64,000 nt of DNA, from contig NZ_CP044543.1 in the NCBI RefSeq assembly GCF_008932115.1, forward strand, positions 1,612,001 through 1,676,000, written 5' to 3'. This DNA comes from Bradyrhizobium betae. GTDB taxonomy: Bacteria > Pseudomonadota > Alphaproteobacteria > Rhizobiales > Xanthobacteraceae. The notes beneath the pieces were generated by a model. It searched no databases, was not told where the DNA came from, and saw only the letters and a list, made by a program, of their open reading frames with translations. This document shows, piece by piece, positions 16,811 through 25,099 of this stretch (positions within the stretch are counted from its first letter, which is position 1; each line of letters begins with the position of its first letter). The position numbers and the translations under genes were made by a program.

Positions 16811-18103
16811 TCATATCCAGCTCTGGAACAGCATCAGCCGATTGAAGGTCTGCATCGACGTCCCGACGAAGGCCGCCGAGATCGGCAGCATCACCGCGAA
16901 GCCGATGGCGGCGACGCCGACATAGGCCCACAGCAGCCAGCGTGGCAGCCCGTCTCTTCGCAGCACATAGACCAGCGCGAGCGACGCGATCGTTGCGGCC
17001 GGCAGATAATAGTAGATGAAGCCCAGCGTACGCGGCAGCAAAGCCCAGGCCAGCCAGCAGCCGAAAAAGAACATCACAATCAGGAATGCATCCCAGCGGC
17101 GCGTGACGATGAAATCGCGCAGCACGACCGCGAGTGCGGCCAGCGCCGGCCACAGCACCAGCGGGTTGCCGAGAAAGACGATCGCCGAGACATTATCCTC
17201 TGTCGTCTTGTCGAACAGGAACCACACCGGCCGGGCGAGCAGCGGCCAGGATGGCCACGAGCTCATATAGGTATGGCCGGCGATCGCGGTGGTGGTGTTG
17301 TCGGCAAAGATCCGGCGCTGCGCCTCGATCAGATCCGGCAGCGACACTCCATGGAGCGGAACGAACGCGGCAAGATATGTCATCGCTGGCAGGACGGCGA
17401 AGCAGAGCGCGGCATGCTGCACCCGAAAGTCGGGCCAGAGATCGGGGCGATACCAATCGCCCGGCCTCGCGTCGGCGAACAGCGTGCGCCAGCCCTGCAT
17501 CAAGCGGATCACCGCAACGATGACGATGCAGATTCCGAGCGGAAACAGCCCGCTCCATTTGCAGGCCGCAGCAAGACCGAACAACGTACCCGCCAGCGCG
17601 AACAACGCATGCGGGCGCGGCCTTCGAAAGCCATGCATGAAGGCTGCGACCGCGAGCAGGCTGAAGCCAAGCGCAAAGATGTCGAGCATCGCGATACGCG
17701 CCTGCACGTAGAGCATCTGGTTGAAGGCCGCGATCAGTGTTGCGGCGATCGCGGGTCCTTGTGCCGAGAACAGCGCAAGCCCGCACAGATAGATCGCGAC
17801 GATCGCGAGCGCGCCGAACAACGTCGCCGGATAGCGCCAGCCGAGCGCGTTGTCGCCGAAGGCCGCGATCGACGCCGCCATCAGCTCCTTGGCAAGCGGC
17901 GGATGCATCGGATTGAGCATCGGCTGCGACATCGCTGGCGCGAGCATCTGCCGTGCCGCGGGCACGTAATGCACCTCGTCGAAAACGAACTTCTCCGGTG
18001 TCGTCAGGCCGATCAGCAGCGCAAGATGGGCAATCAGGAAAATCGCGACAGCCAACACTGCGCTCCGCGACATCTTCGGAACTGCAGGCACATTGTGCGA
18101 CAT
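16811..18103 (-). CDS. PMT-family phospholipid-linked glycosyltransferase
   Basis: A protein of about 430 residues with around 10-11 transmembrane helices and a first periplasmic loop carrying FDEVHYVPAARQML, the Asp-Glu motif of dolichyl/polyprenyl-phosphate-mannose-protein mannosyltransferases and related GT-C enzymes. MHPPLAKELMAASI and the WKWSG-like AACKWSGLFPLG segment are also typical. It should transfer a sugar from a polyprenyl-phosphate donor on the periplasmic side, onto a protein or glycolipid. The start is uncertain: ATG 18103 or 18073 are the best, without a strong ribosome site. The open frame extends far upstream to 19006, but that part is antisense to the FecR gene and is not real. 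Confidence 0.83.
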   Translation of the reverse strand: MSHNVPAVPKMSRSAVLAVAIFLIAHLALLIGLTTPEKFVFDEVHYVPAARQMLAPAMSQPMLNPMHPPLAKELMAASIAAFGDNALGWRYPATLFGALAIVAIYLCGLALFSAQGPAIAATLIAAFNQMLYVQARIAMLDIFALGFSLLAVAAFMHGFRRPRPHALFALAGTLFGLAAACKWSGLFPLGICIVIVAVIRLMQGWRTLFADARPGDWYRPDLWPDFRVQHAALCFAVLPAMTYLAAFVPLHGVSLPDLIEAQRRIFADNTTTAIAGHTYMSSWPSWPLLARPVWFLFDKTTEDNVSAIVFLGNPLVLWPALAALAVVLRDFIVTRRWDAFLIVMFFFGCWLAWALLPRTLGFIYYYLPAATIASLALVYVLRRDGLPRWLLWAYVGVAAIGFAVMLPISAAFVGTSMQTFNRLMLFQSWI

Positions 18104-18292
18104 TTGTTGGGACGTTTTGCGTGGCAAATCTGCTTCACCGCGGAGAAAAATATGAATGGCGCTTTTCATTGAACGCATTCTGCCGCAAGTGTCACTAAGC
18201 ATAACGCAGGTCCCGCACCGCTTGTGATAATTTCGCCACATCAGAAGCGCGCGCGATCCGGTACGATCAGGGACACATCGATCGGTTGCGAA

Positions 18293-18994
18293 ATGAATTT
18301 GCGTTTCTGGCTTTTCCCCACTCTGTTGTCGGCCGTCGTGTGCGCGGCGCCTTGTGCGCAGGCGCAGACGCGCGTCGGCGAAGCCGTCGTAATCCAGAAC
18401 GAAGTCGTGCGCGTCGCCGCGAGCACGACACCGATCAATGTCGGCGACAGCATGCTGCGCGACGAGACAGTGCGCACCGGCGCCGACAGCGCGGCGCGCT
18501 TCGTCATGGCCGACAGCACCAACCTGTCGCTCGGGCCGAGCGCGACGCTCAAGCTCGACCGCACCGTCTTCAACGACGAGCACAGCTATCGCGACGTCGC
18601 GATCCGCATGACCACGGGCGCTTTCCGTTTCGTCACCGGACATTCGGAGAAGACCGCCTACAAGATCACGACGCCGCTCGCGACCATCGGCGTGCGCGGC
18701 ACCACGCTCGACATCCTGTCCCAGCGCGGGCGCTCCGTCGTCGTGCTTCAGGACGGTGCGGCCAGCGTCTGCACGACCGGCGGCCAGTGCGTGCAGCTCA
18801 CCCAGCCGGGCGACACCGCGATCATCACCTCGACCGGCGGCAAGGTCAGCATCACCAAGACCAACACGCCGCCCTGGACCTTCGCCGCCAACTGCGCCGC
18901 GAGTGCCGGGCTGTGCTCGGTCAACCAATATGCCGGCGCCTCGCCGACCATCACGCCCGCCGTCAATGACGACGGCATGCTGTGCGGGCGGTGA
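18293..18994 (+). CDS. FecR domain-containing exported protein
   Basis: A 233-residue protein with a signal peptide ending near AQA (about residue 24) and a FecR domain: RVGEAVVIQNEVVRV, then LRDETVRTGADSAARFVMADSTNLSLGPSATLKLD, KTAYKITTPLATIGVRGTTLDI (cited in part), and VVLQDGAASVC. Such stand-alone secreted FecR proteins are not anti-sigma factors (no cytoplasmic or membrane part) and often accompany surface proteins. Two Cys pairs in the C-terminal part may form disulfides. The ATG at 18293 gives a normal signal peptide; the frame is open from 18224. Its TGA is 2 bp before the next start, so the two genes are co-translated. Confidence 0.85.
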   Translation: MNLRFWLFPTLLSAVVCAAPCAQAQTRVGEAVVIQNEVVRVAASTTPINVGDSMLRDETVRTGADSAARFVMADSTNLSLGPSATLKLDRTVFNDEHSYRDVAIRMTTGAFRFVTGHSEKTAYKITTPLATIGVRGTTLDILSQRGRSVVVLQDGAASVCTTGGQCVQLTQPGDTAIITSTGGKVSITKTNTPPWTFAANCAASAGLCSVNQYAGASPTITPAVNDDGMLCGR

Positions 18995-18996
18995 CG

Positions 18997-20145
18997 ATGG
19001 CAACATTCAACTTCAGGCGCCTCATCCTCGCCGCTGCACTCGGCGCAACGGCTGCGTTTGCATGTCTCGCGTTCGATGCACGGCAGTCGGCCGCGCAGGC
19101 GGCTGAATGCGAGTCCGGGTGCGGTGAGCCGAATCCCTACCCGACCTATTCGCCATCGCCGTACCCATCGCCGACACCGACGCCCTCTCCTTCGCCGAGC
19201 CCCTACCCGTCACCCTCGCCGAGCCCCTATCCGCCACCGTCGGGCCCGACCGGCGCCGATTCCAGCGGCAATTCGATCGGCGGCCTCGCCGACCAGCGCT
19301 TCAACCAGATGATCACCAACCGGGTGCTCGGCGCGGTTCTGCTCGGGGTCAACGAGCAGGTCAATTGCAGCGACTGCATCAGCGCGTTCGGCTCCGCCGG
19401 TTCGTTCTCGGCCGGCATCCACGGCCGCAAGGAGCTGACCAACAATCTGTCGCTGCTCGCCGGCATCGCCTACACGCAATACAATGAGGGCGGCTACAAG
19501 ATCACCAGCGCCCCGATCGGCGCCTTCGCGCTGCGCTACGACTTCACGGACTGGGGCTCGTCACGCCCGTTCTTCGACGTCGGCACGATCCTGACGCCGT
19601 GGGAGAAGGCGCGCTACACCCGCAGCTACAACACCAGCCTCGGCCCCGTGAGCGTCACGGGTTCGACCAACGCCTCGAACTACGCGGTCTACGGCCGCGC
19701 GGGTTGGATGAGCCGGGTGTCGCCACGCGACGAGGTCGCTGCTTCCATCGAGGTCTGGCAGCTCTGGCAACGCGTGTCCGGCTACAGCGACAGCGCCGTG
19801 GCGTTCAATCCGTTCGACGCCACCATTGCGACCGGCACCGATCGCACCAGCCTGGTCAAGATCGGCGGCCAGTGGACGCATCTCTTCGGCAGCAACATCG
19901 AGACCAACATCAACGGCGGCTGGGTGCAGTCCTTCGCCAGCCATAGCGGCATCGTCGCCACCGTGACCGGCGACGGCACGGTGGTGCCGACCATGGGCAA
20001 CCAGGGCTGGTTCGAATATGGCGGCCGCCTCGGCTTCCGCGTGCAGAAGGGCTGGATCGTGGATCTCTTCGCCAACGGCACGCTCGGCCCGCAGCCGGTG
20101 GGGAACACCATCCACGGCGGCGTGGGGCTGAGGATCAATTATTGA
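18997..20145 (+). CDS. Outer-membrane beta-barrel protein with Pro/Ser-rich linker
   Basis: A 382-residue protein. A signal peptide (to about residue 36) is followed by a short Cys-containing segment (ECESGCG), about 40 residues of PSP/PYPSP low-complexity linker, and then about 285 residues with the alternating pattern of an autotransporter-like barrel (FSAGIHGRKELTNNLSLLAGIAY, cited in part; FALRYDF; SNYAVYGRAGWMSR; GGRLGFRVQKGWIVDLFANG), ending in an aromatic residue (GLRINY) as barrel proteins do. No long passenger is present. It directly follows the FecR gene (2-bp gap), so the two probably work together at the outer membrane. Function unknown. Confidence 0.78.
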   Translation: MATFNFRRLILAAALGATAAFACLAFDARQSAAQAAECESGCGEPNPYPTYSPSPYPSPTPTPSPSPSPYPSPSPSPYPPPSGPTGADSSGNSIGGLADQRFNQMITNRVLGAVLLGVNEQVNCSDCISAFGSAGSFSAGIHGRKELTNNLSLLAGIAYTQYNEGGYKITSAPIGAFALRYDFTDWGSSRPFFDVGTILTPWEKARYTRSYNTSLGPVSVTGSTNASNYAVYGRAGWMSRVSPRDEVAASIEVWQLWQRVSGYSDSAVAFNPFDATIATGTDRTSLVKIGGQWTHLFGSNIETNINGGWVQSFASHSGIVATVTGDGTVVPTMGNQGWFEYGGRLGFRVQKGWIVDLFANGTLGPQPVGNTIHGGVGLRINY

Positions 20146-20166
20146 GGGCAGCCCCGGACACAGTCT

Positions 20167-20258
20167 CGTAGGGTGGGCAAAGCGGAGCGTGCCCACCCTC
20201 TTCTCGATTGAGGATGGATGGCGGACACGGCGAAAACGCGCCTTTGCCCACCCTACGA
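20167..20258. repeat. Interspersed palindromic repeat, family C
   Basis: GTAGGGTGGGCAAAG at the left end is mirrored by CTTTGCCCACCCTAC at the right end, around about 60 bp of spacer. The same family occurs at 12559-12641. Confidence 0.75.
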
Positions 20259-20288
20259 TACTGAGTATGCGGCGAGGCTAAGCCCGCA

Positions 20289-20777
20289 TCACGCTGCCGA
20301 CTTGCCCTCGAACGCGCGGCCCAGCACGTCCACATCCAGCTTCACCATCTTCATCATGGCCTGCATTGCGCGCGCGGCCGCCGCCTTGTCGGGGCTCGAC
20401 AGGAAATCGAACATCACCTTCGGCACCACCTGCCAGGACACGCCCCAGCGATCGCTGATCCAGCCGCACTGCTGCTCCTTGCCGCCATGAGCGAGGAAGG
20501 CATCCCACACGCTGTCGACCTGGGCCTGATCGTCGCAATGGATCATCAGCGAGATTGCGTGGGTGTATTCCACCTTCATGCCGCCATTGAGCGCGACCAG
20601 CGGCTGTCCAGCGACCGTGAACTCTACGACGAGCACGGAACCCGCTTTGCCGGACGGGTTGTCCGCGACGTTGCGCTGGACGTGCGTGATCTCCGAATTC
20701 GGGACCAGCGAGACGTAGAATTTCGCGGCTTCCTCGGCATCGCCGTCGAACCACATGCAGGGCACGACCTTGGACAT
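20289..20777 (-). CDS. VOC family protein (PhnB-like glyoxalase superfamily)
   Basis: A 162-residue PhnB-like protein (3-demethylubiquinone-9 methyltransferase-like Pfam domain). The signature WFDGDAEEAAKFYVSLVPNSEI opens the fold and GWISDRWGVSWQVVP closes it; MMKMVKLDV follows. These proteins are widespread and mostly uncharacterised; they have a glyoxalase/bleomycin-resistance-like fold without the usual metal set. The ATG at 20777 has GAGGAG eight bases upstream; an upstream in-frame ATG at 20804 does not. No pathway can be assigned from the neighbours. Confidence 0.87.
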   Translation of the reverse strand: MSKVVPCMWFDGDAEEAAKFYVSLVPNSEITHVQRNVADNPSGKAGSVLVVEFTVAGQPLVALNGGMKVEYTHAISLMIHCDDQAQVDSVWDAFLAHGGKEQQCGWISDRWGVSWQVVPKVMFDFLSSPDKAAAARAMQAMMKMVKLDVDVLGRAFEGKSAA

Positions 20778-20855
20778 GGAAAAGCTCCTCTCCGGTGGGT
20801 CCACCCCGAGGACGAGCGGGCCTGACGCAATCCGACAGGCCCGACCGATTATTTT

Positions 20856-21371
20856 CTACTTCTTCTCGTTGGGATCCCGATGCACCGGGTCGATCCACAG
20901 CACTGTCTCGGGCTTTTCGACTGGCTCGATGTCGAGGTTGATCGCGACCGCCTCGCCGTCGCTGCGCACCAGCACGCATTCCAGCACCTCGTCCGGGCTG
21001 GCGTTGATCTCCTGATGCGGGACGTAGGGCGGCACGAAGATGAAATCGCCGGGGCCGGCCTCGGCGGTAAACTGCAGGCTCTCGCCCCAGCGCATGCGCG
21101 CCTTGCCCTTCACCACGTAGATGACGCTTTCGAGATGGCCGTGGTGATGCGCGCCGGTCTTGGCGTCGGGCTTGATGCTGACGGTGCCCGCCCACAATTT
21201 CTGCGCGCCGACACGCGCGAAATTGATCGCGGCCGCGCGGTCCATGCCCTTCGTCGACGGCACGTTGGTATCGAGCTGGTTGCCGGGAATGACGCGCACG
21301 CCGTCATGTTTCCAGCGATCGTCGTGATGATCGTGGTCATGGTGGGAATGCGTGTGATCATGGCCGGTCAT
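20856..21371 (-). CDS. Cupin domain protein with His-rich N-terminus
   Basis: A 171-residue cupin. The first 20 residues are strongly His/Asp-rich (alternating H and D), a possible metal-binding arm. The cupin core shows [17 protein letters not shown] (motif 1, three His and a Glu as metal ligands) and [18 protein letters not shown] (motif 2 with the last His). It is likely a metal-dependent small-molecule enzyme or sensor; the substrate is unknown. ATG 21371 is chosen because upstream in-frame codons (to 21428) encode no conserved sequence. Confidence 0.85.
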   Translation of the reverse strand: MTGHDHTHSHHDHDHHDDRWKHDGVRVIPGNQLDTNVPSTKGMDRAAAINFARVGAQKLWAGTVSIKPDAKTGAHHHGHLESVIYVVKGKARMRWGESLQFTAEAGPGDFIFVPPYVPHQEINASPDEVLECVLVRSDGEAVAINLDIEPVEKPETVLWIDPVHRDPNEKK

Positions 21372-21498
21372 GGGTCTTGCTTTCTGTTGGTTCCGTGCGC
21401 GCGAAACTAACCAAAGCCGCGACATCAAGCCATACCAAAAAGGGAACCCAGACAGCCGTCAGCTGTTATCCCCGCGAGCAAACTGGAAGGAGAGTTTC

Positions 21499-21717
21499 AT
21501 GGGTAGCACCAGCGACAAGATCAAGGGCACCGCCAACGAGGCAATCGGCAAGGCCAAGCAGGGTATCGGCGAAGCCACCGGTTCCGACCGCCTGAAGGGC
21601 GAAGGCGTGGTCCAGGAAGTGAAGGGCAAGGGCCAGCAGGCCATGGGCGACGCCAGGGACGCCGCGAAGGACGCGATCGATCGCGCCGCTGCGGCGGCAA
21701 AGCGCGCCGCGGAGTAA
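21499..21717 (+). CDS. CsbD family stress protein
   Basis: A 72-residue, highly charged helical protein with the CsbD pattern ([20 protein letters not shown], then [20 protein letters not shown]) and an Ala/Lys-rich C-terminus. CsbD-like proteins are abundant in general stress; their biochemical role is not known. GGAAGGAGAG lies just before the ATG, and a strong terminator follows, so it is a single-gene unit that is probably well expressed. Confidence 0.9.
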   Translation: MGSTSDKIKGTANEAIGKAKQGIGEATGSDRLKGEGVVQEVKGKGQQAMGDARDAAKDAIDRAAAAAKRAAE

Positions 21718-21740
21718 CGCGCGTCAAGCTGAAAGCGAAA

Positions 21741-21770
21741 AGACCGGCCCAAGGGCCGGTCTTTTTGTTT
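21741..21770 (+). terminator. Rho-independent terminator after csbD-like gene
   Basis: AGACCGGCCC and GGGCCGGTCT form a 10-bp stem with an AA loop, followed by TTTTTGTTT. It lies between convergent genes and serves the plus strand. Confidence 0.9.
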
Positions 21771-21776
21771 GCAGGG

Positions 21777-22241
21777 TTATTTCACAGCGAGCAATTCGAC
21801 GTCGAACATCAAGGTCGCATTCGGCGGGATGACGCCGCCGGCGCCGCGGGCGCCGTAGCCGAGCTGCGGCGGGATGATCAGCGTGCGCTTGCCGCCGACC
21901 TTCATCGTGGCGACGCCCTCGTCCCAGCCGCCAATGACGCGGCCCTTGCCGATCGGAAACTCGAACGGCTCGTTGCGGTCGACGGACGAGTCGAATTTTT
22001 TGCCCTTCTGGCCGTTCTCATAGAGCCAGCCGGTGTAGTGCATCACACAGATCTGGCCGGGCTTCGGCGAGGCGCCGGTGCCGACAACGCTGTCGATGGT
22101 CTGCAAGCCTGAAGCTGTGGTCATGGTCTTTCCTGCGGTCTGGGCCGAGGCCGTGGTGGAAACGAAGTCGGACACGCCGCCGATCACGGTGATCGCGAGA
22201 GCCGACATGATGGCGAGGAGTGCGCGCTGGAAACGCTGCAT
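21777..22241 (-). CDS. FKBP-type peptidyl-prolyl cis-trans isomerase, exported
   Basis: A 154-residue protein with an N-terminal signal peptide (to about SAQ, residue 34) and a single FKBP domain: [72 protein letters not shown] (all cited in pieces). The residues that line the active site (Tyr, Asp, Phe, Trp, Tyr) are present. It is a periplasmic folding catalyst for prolyl bonds. Length is typical for short FkpA/Mip-like forms without the dimerisation domain. Confidence 0.92.
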   Translation of the reverse strand: MQRFQRALLAIMSALAITVIGGVSDFVSTTASAQTAGKTMTTASGLQTIDSVVGTGASPKPGQICVMHYTGWLYENGQKGKKFDSSVDRNEPFEFPIGKGRVIGGWDEGVATMKVGGKRTLIIPPQLGYGARGAGGVIPPNATLMFDVELLAVK

Positions 22242-22309
22242 TAGGCACCTTCCGTTTGAGGCGGGAGGTGTCTAACCCAACAAGGAAACCGTTTCCAGCC
22301 CCGCACCCA

Positions 22310-23896
22310 TCAATAGCCGAGCGCGCAGCCGTCCTTGCGCGGATCGGAACCGCCGGTGAGCGTGCCCTTGTCCCAGTCGATCCAGATCGCCTGGGCGCCG
22401 CCGAGCGGCCCGACCACGCTGGTGGTCTTGTGGCCGAGCTTCTTCAGCCCCTCGACGATGTCAGCCGGGACGCTGTCCTCGAGCTGGTACTGGCCCTCGT
22501 AGTGCAGGCCGCGCGGCATGTCGATCGCTTCCTGCACGTCGCAGCCGTAGTCGAGGATGTTGGTCAGGACATGGGTCTGGCCGGTCGGTTGATACTGGCC
22601 GCCCATTACGGCGAACGGCATCACGGAGCGGCCGCCCTTGGTGAGCAGACCCGGCATGATCGTGTGCAGCGGGCGCTTGCCGCCCTCGATGCAGTTGGGA
22701 TGGCCCGGCTGGATGCGGAAGCCGCCGGCGCGGTTCTGCAACAGCACACCGGTCTTGTTCGAGACGATCGCCGAACCGAAGGAATGCGCGACAGAGTTGA
22801 TGAACGAGCAGACGTTGCGGTCCTTGTCCACCACCGTGATGTAGATGGTCGAGGGGTTCATCGGCGGCGCGACGTTCGGCAGGTCGAGCATGCCGTCCAT
22901 GCGGATCTTGCTGATGTACTCGTCGGCAAAGCTCTTTTCGAGCATCTCGGCGACGTTGATCTTCATGTGCTCGGGCGAGGCGACGTGCATCTCGCGGTTC
23001 ATGTAGGCGATGCGCGCGGCTTCCGCCTCGAGATGGAAGCGCTCGACGCTGACGGGCGCATACTTGGTCAGGTCGAATCGCGACAGGATGTTGAGCATCA
23101 AGAGCGCGGTGACACCCGGGCCGTTCGGCGGGCACTGCCAGACGTCATGGCCCTTGTACATGGTGCCGATCGGCGTCGTCGTCTCGGTGGTGTGCGCGGC
23201 GAAGTCGTCGAGCGTGTGCAGGCCGCCGATGCCGCGCAGGGTCTCGACCATGTCTTCCGCGATCGCGCCCTTGTAGAAGGCGTCGCGGCCGTCCTTGGCG
23301 ATCGCGCGCAGCGTCTTGCCGAGCTCGGCTTGGCGGATGACGTCGCCGGCCACCGGCGGCTTGCCGCCCGGCAACAGGTAACGCGCGGTGTTGGTGCCGT
23401 TCTTCAGCTTCTCGAACTGGTTCTTCCAGTCGAAGGCGATGCGGGGGGCAACGACATAGCCCTCTTCCGCCGCCTTGATCGCCGGCTGCAGCAGGCGGTC
23501 GAAGCCGAACTTGCCGTGGTCGCGCAGCACGGTGGCGAAAGCGTCGATCACGCCGGGGATCGAGACCGCGTGCGCCGAGGTCAGCGGCACCGAGGTAATC
23601 TTGCGCTCGAGATACCAGTCCGCATTGGCCGCCTTGGGTGCCCGGCCGGAGCCGTTATAGGCGATGATCTTGCCCTCGCCGCGCGGCTGGATCAGCGCAA
23701 AGCAGTCGCCGCCGATGCCGGTCGATTGCGGCTCGATCACGCCGAGCACGGCAGAACCCGCCACCGCTGCGTCCACCGCCGTGCCGCCCTCGCGCAGCAC
23801 CTCGATCGCGGCGAGCGACGCCTGCGGATGCGAGGTCGCCACCATTGCGTTGGTGGCGTGGACCGTGGACCTGCCGGGGAAGTGGAAGTTTCTCAT
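22310..23896 (-). CDS. Gamma-glutamyltransferase family protein
   Basis: A 528-residue member of the Ntn-hydrolase gamma-glutamyltransferase family, which self-cleaves before a nucleophilic Thr. The likely cleavage site is NPSTIYITVVD with Thr at about 350, followed by NVCSFINSV and GGKRPLHTIMPGL, typical of the small subunit; the large-subunit start MVATSHPQASLAAIEVL and GIGGDCFALI are also clear. There is no obvious signal peptide, so it resembles the cytoplasmic YwrD-like branch rather than periplasmic glutathione hydrolase. The ATG at 23896 starts right at the conserved region; the ATG at 23914 is possible. Confidence 0.88.
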   Translation of the reverse strand: MRNFHFPGRSTVHATNAMVATSHPQASLAAIEVLREGGTAVDAAVAGSAVLGVIEPQSTGIGGDCFALIQPRGEGKIIAYNGSGRAPKAANADWYLERKITSVPLTSAHAVSIPGVIDAFATVLRDHGKFGFDRLLQPAIKAAEEGYVVAPRIAFDWKNQFEKLKNGTNTARYLLPGGKPPVAGDVIRQAELGKTLRAIAKDGRDAFYKGAIAEDMVETLRGIGGLHTLDDFAAHTTETTTPIGTMYKGHDVWQCPPNGPGVTALLMLNILSRFDLTKYAPVSVERFHLEAEAARIAYMNREMHVASPEHMKINVAEMLEKSFADEYISKIRMDGMLDLPNVAPPMNPSTIYITVVDKDRNVCSFINSVAHSFGSAIVSNKTGVLLQNRAGGFRIQPGHPNCIEGGKRPLHTIMPGLLTKGGRSVMPFAVMGGQYQPTGQTHVLTNILDYGCDVQEAIDMPRGLHYEGQYQLEDSVPADIVEGLKKLGHKTTSVVGPLGGAQAIWIDWDKGTLTGGSDPRKDGCALGY

Positions 23897-24132
23897 CGAA
23901 TTCTGCTCTCTCAAGGCGCTCTTGTAAGGCTCTGTTGGGCCCGGGGCTAAGTCTTGAGGCGCGCGGGTCGCGCCACCTCGGAAAAACCGCGCCTACATGA
24001 CACATTCCGGCCCGTCCGGGCAATGCTGGCATACCAGAGAAAATGGCTGCCATCCGCTGGGCGTATGGACCTGTCGCGCCCCCCGCGCGATGCGGGTTTT
24101 CTGGGCGGCGGACGCCTGCTAAACGAGCCGGC

Positions 24133-24885
24133 ATGATCTACAAGGTCGCCGCCTTCTACCAATTCGCCGCCCTGCCCGATTACCGCGAACTGCGCGAGCC
24201 GCTGCGCGCGTTCTGCGCTGGGCTGGCGCTGAAGGGCAGTGTGCTGCTGGCTCAAGAAGGCATCAACGGCACGATTGCCGGAGCGGTTGAGGCGATCGAC
24301 GCCTTCGCCCATGAGCTCGCACACGGCGAAATGTTCGGCGGCCGACTGAACAATCTCGAATTGAAGTTCTCGACTGCGGAAGCCATGCCGTTCGGCCGGC
24401 TCAAGGTGCGGCTGAAGAAGGAAATCGTCACGCTCGGCGACGCGGCCGCCGATCCGACGCGGCAGGTCGGCACCTATGTCGATGCGAGCGAATGGAACGC
24501 GCTGATCTCGGCGCCCGATACGCTGCTGCTCGACACCCGCAACGCCTTCGAGGTGGCGATGGGGACGTTCGAGGGCGCGGTCGATCCTGATATCAAGAGC
24601 TTTGGCCAGTTCAAGGATTTTGCCGCCGAGCAGCTCGATCCGGCAAGGCACCGTAGGATCGCCATGTTCTGCACAGGAGGCATCCGCTGCGAGAAGGCGA
24701 GCGCACATCTGCTCGCGCGCGGCTTTGCCGAGGTCTATCACCTCAAGGGCGGCATCCTGAAATATCTGGAAGAGGTGCCGGAGGCGGAGAGCCGTTGGCG
24801 CGGCGAATGTTTTGTGTTCGACGAGCGCGTTGCGCTCGGCCACGGTTTGCGCGAACGGGACAAGGAGCACGGCCGTGACGAGTGA
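24133..24885 (+). CDS. trhO: tRNA uridine(34) 5-hydroxylase TrhO (rhodanese-domain, YceA family)
   Basis: A 250-residue protein of the YceA/TrhO family, which hydroxylates U34 in some tRNAs on the way to 5-methoxyuridine or cmo5U. The N-terminal acylphosphatase-like domain shows VAAFYQFAALPDY and LLAQEGINGTIAG; the central rhodanese domain shows LLDTRNAFEVAMGTFEGA and the active-site Cys in MFCTGGIRCEKA (about residue 180), then GGILKYLEEVP. The length is somewhat shorter than the E. coli protein, which has a longer C-terminal zinc-like region. The start at 24133 opens the conserved region. It overlaps slyX by 11 bp. Confidence 0.9.
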   Translation: MIYKVAAFYQFAALPDYRELREPLRAFCAGLALKGSVLLAQEGINGTIAGAVEAIDAFAHELAHGEMFGGRLNNLELKFSTAEAMPFGRLKVRLKKEIVTLGDAAADPTRQVGTYVDASEWNALISAPDTLLLDTRNAFEVAMGTFEGAVDPDIKSFGQFKDFAAEQLDPARHRRIAMFCTGGIRCEKASAHLLARGFAEVYHLKGGILKYLEEVPEAESRWRGECFVFDERVALGHGLRERDKEHGRDE

Positions 24886-25093
24886 GACCAAGATGCTCAG
24901 CGAGCGCGTCGACGCGCTGGAGACGCGCATCGCCTATCAGGACGACACCATCGAGACGCTGAACCAGACCATCACCGCCCAGTGGAAGCAGATCGACGTT
25001 CTGACGCGGAAGGTCGCAGAGCTTGGCGAGCGGCTGCAGGAAGCCGAGGCGAACGCGCCGGGAGCGGCCAACGAGCGCCCGCCGCACTATTGA
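24875..25093 (+). CDS. slyX: SlyX family protein
   Basis: A 72-residue protein with the SlyX coiled-coil pattern (SERVDALETRIAYQDDTIETLNQ, cited in part, then QIDVLTRKVAELGERL) ending in PPHY, the typical terminus of the family. Function is unknown even in E. coli. The GTG at 24875 overlaps the trhO stop and has AAGGAG about ten bases upstream inside trhO, so the genes are coupled; an ATG at 24893 is the alternative. Confidence 0.88.
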   Translation: MTSETKMLSERVDALETRIAYQDDTIETLNQTITAQWKQIDVLTRKVAELGERLQEAEANAPGAANERPPHY

Positions 25094-25099
25094 ACGAAT

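Noticed and set aside
16811-19006. 731-codon frame for the mannosyltransferase
   Set aside because: The part above about 18103-18170 is antisense to the FecR gene and has no family similarity; only the lower part is the PMT-like enzyme.
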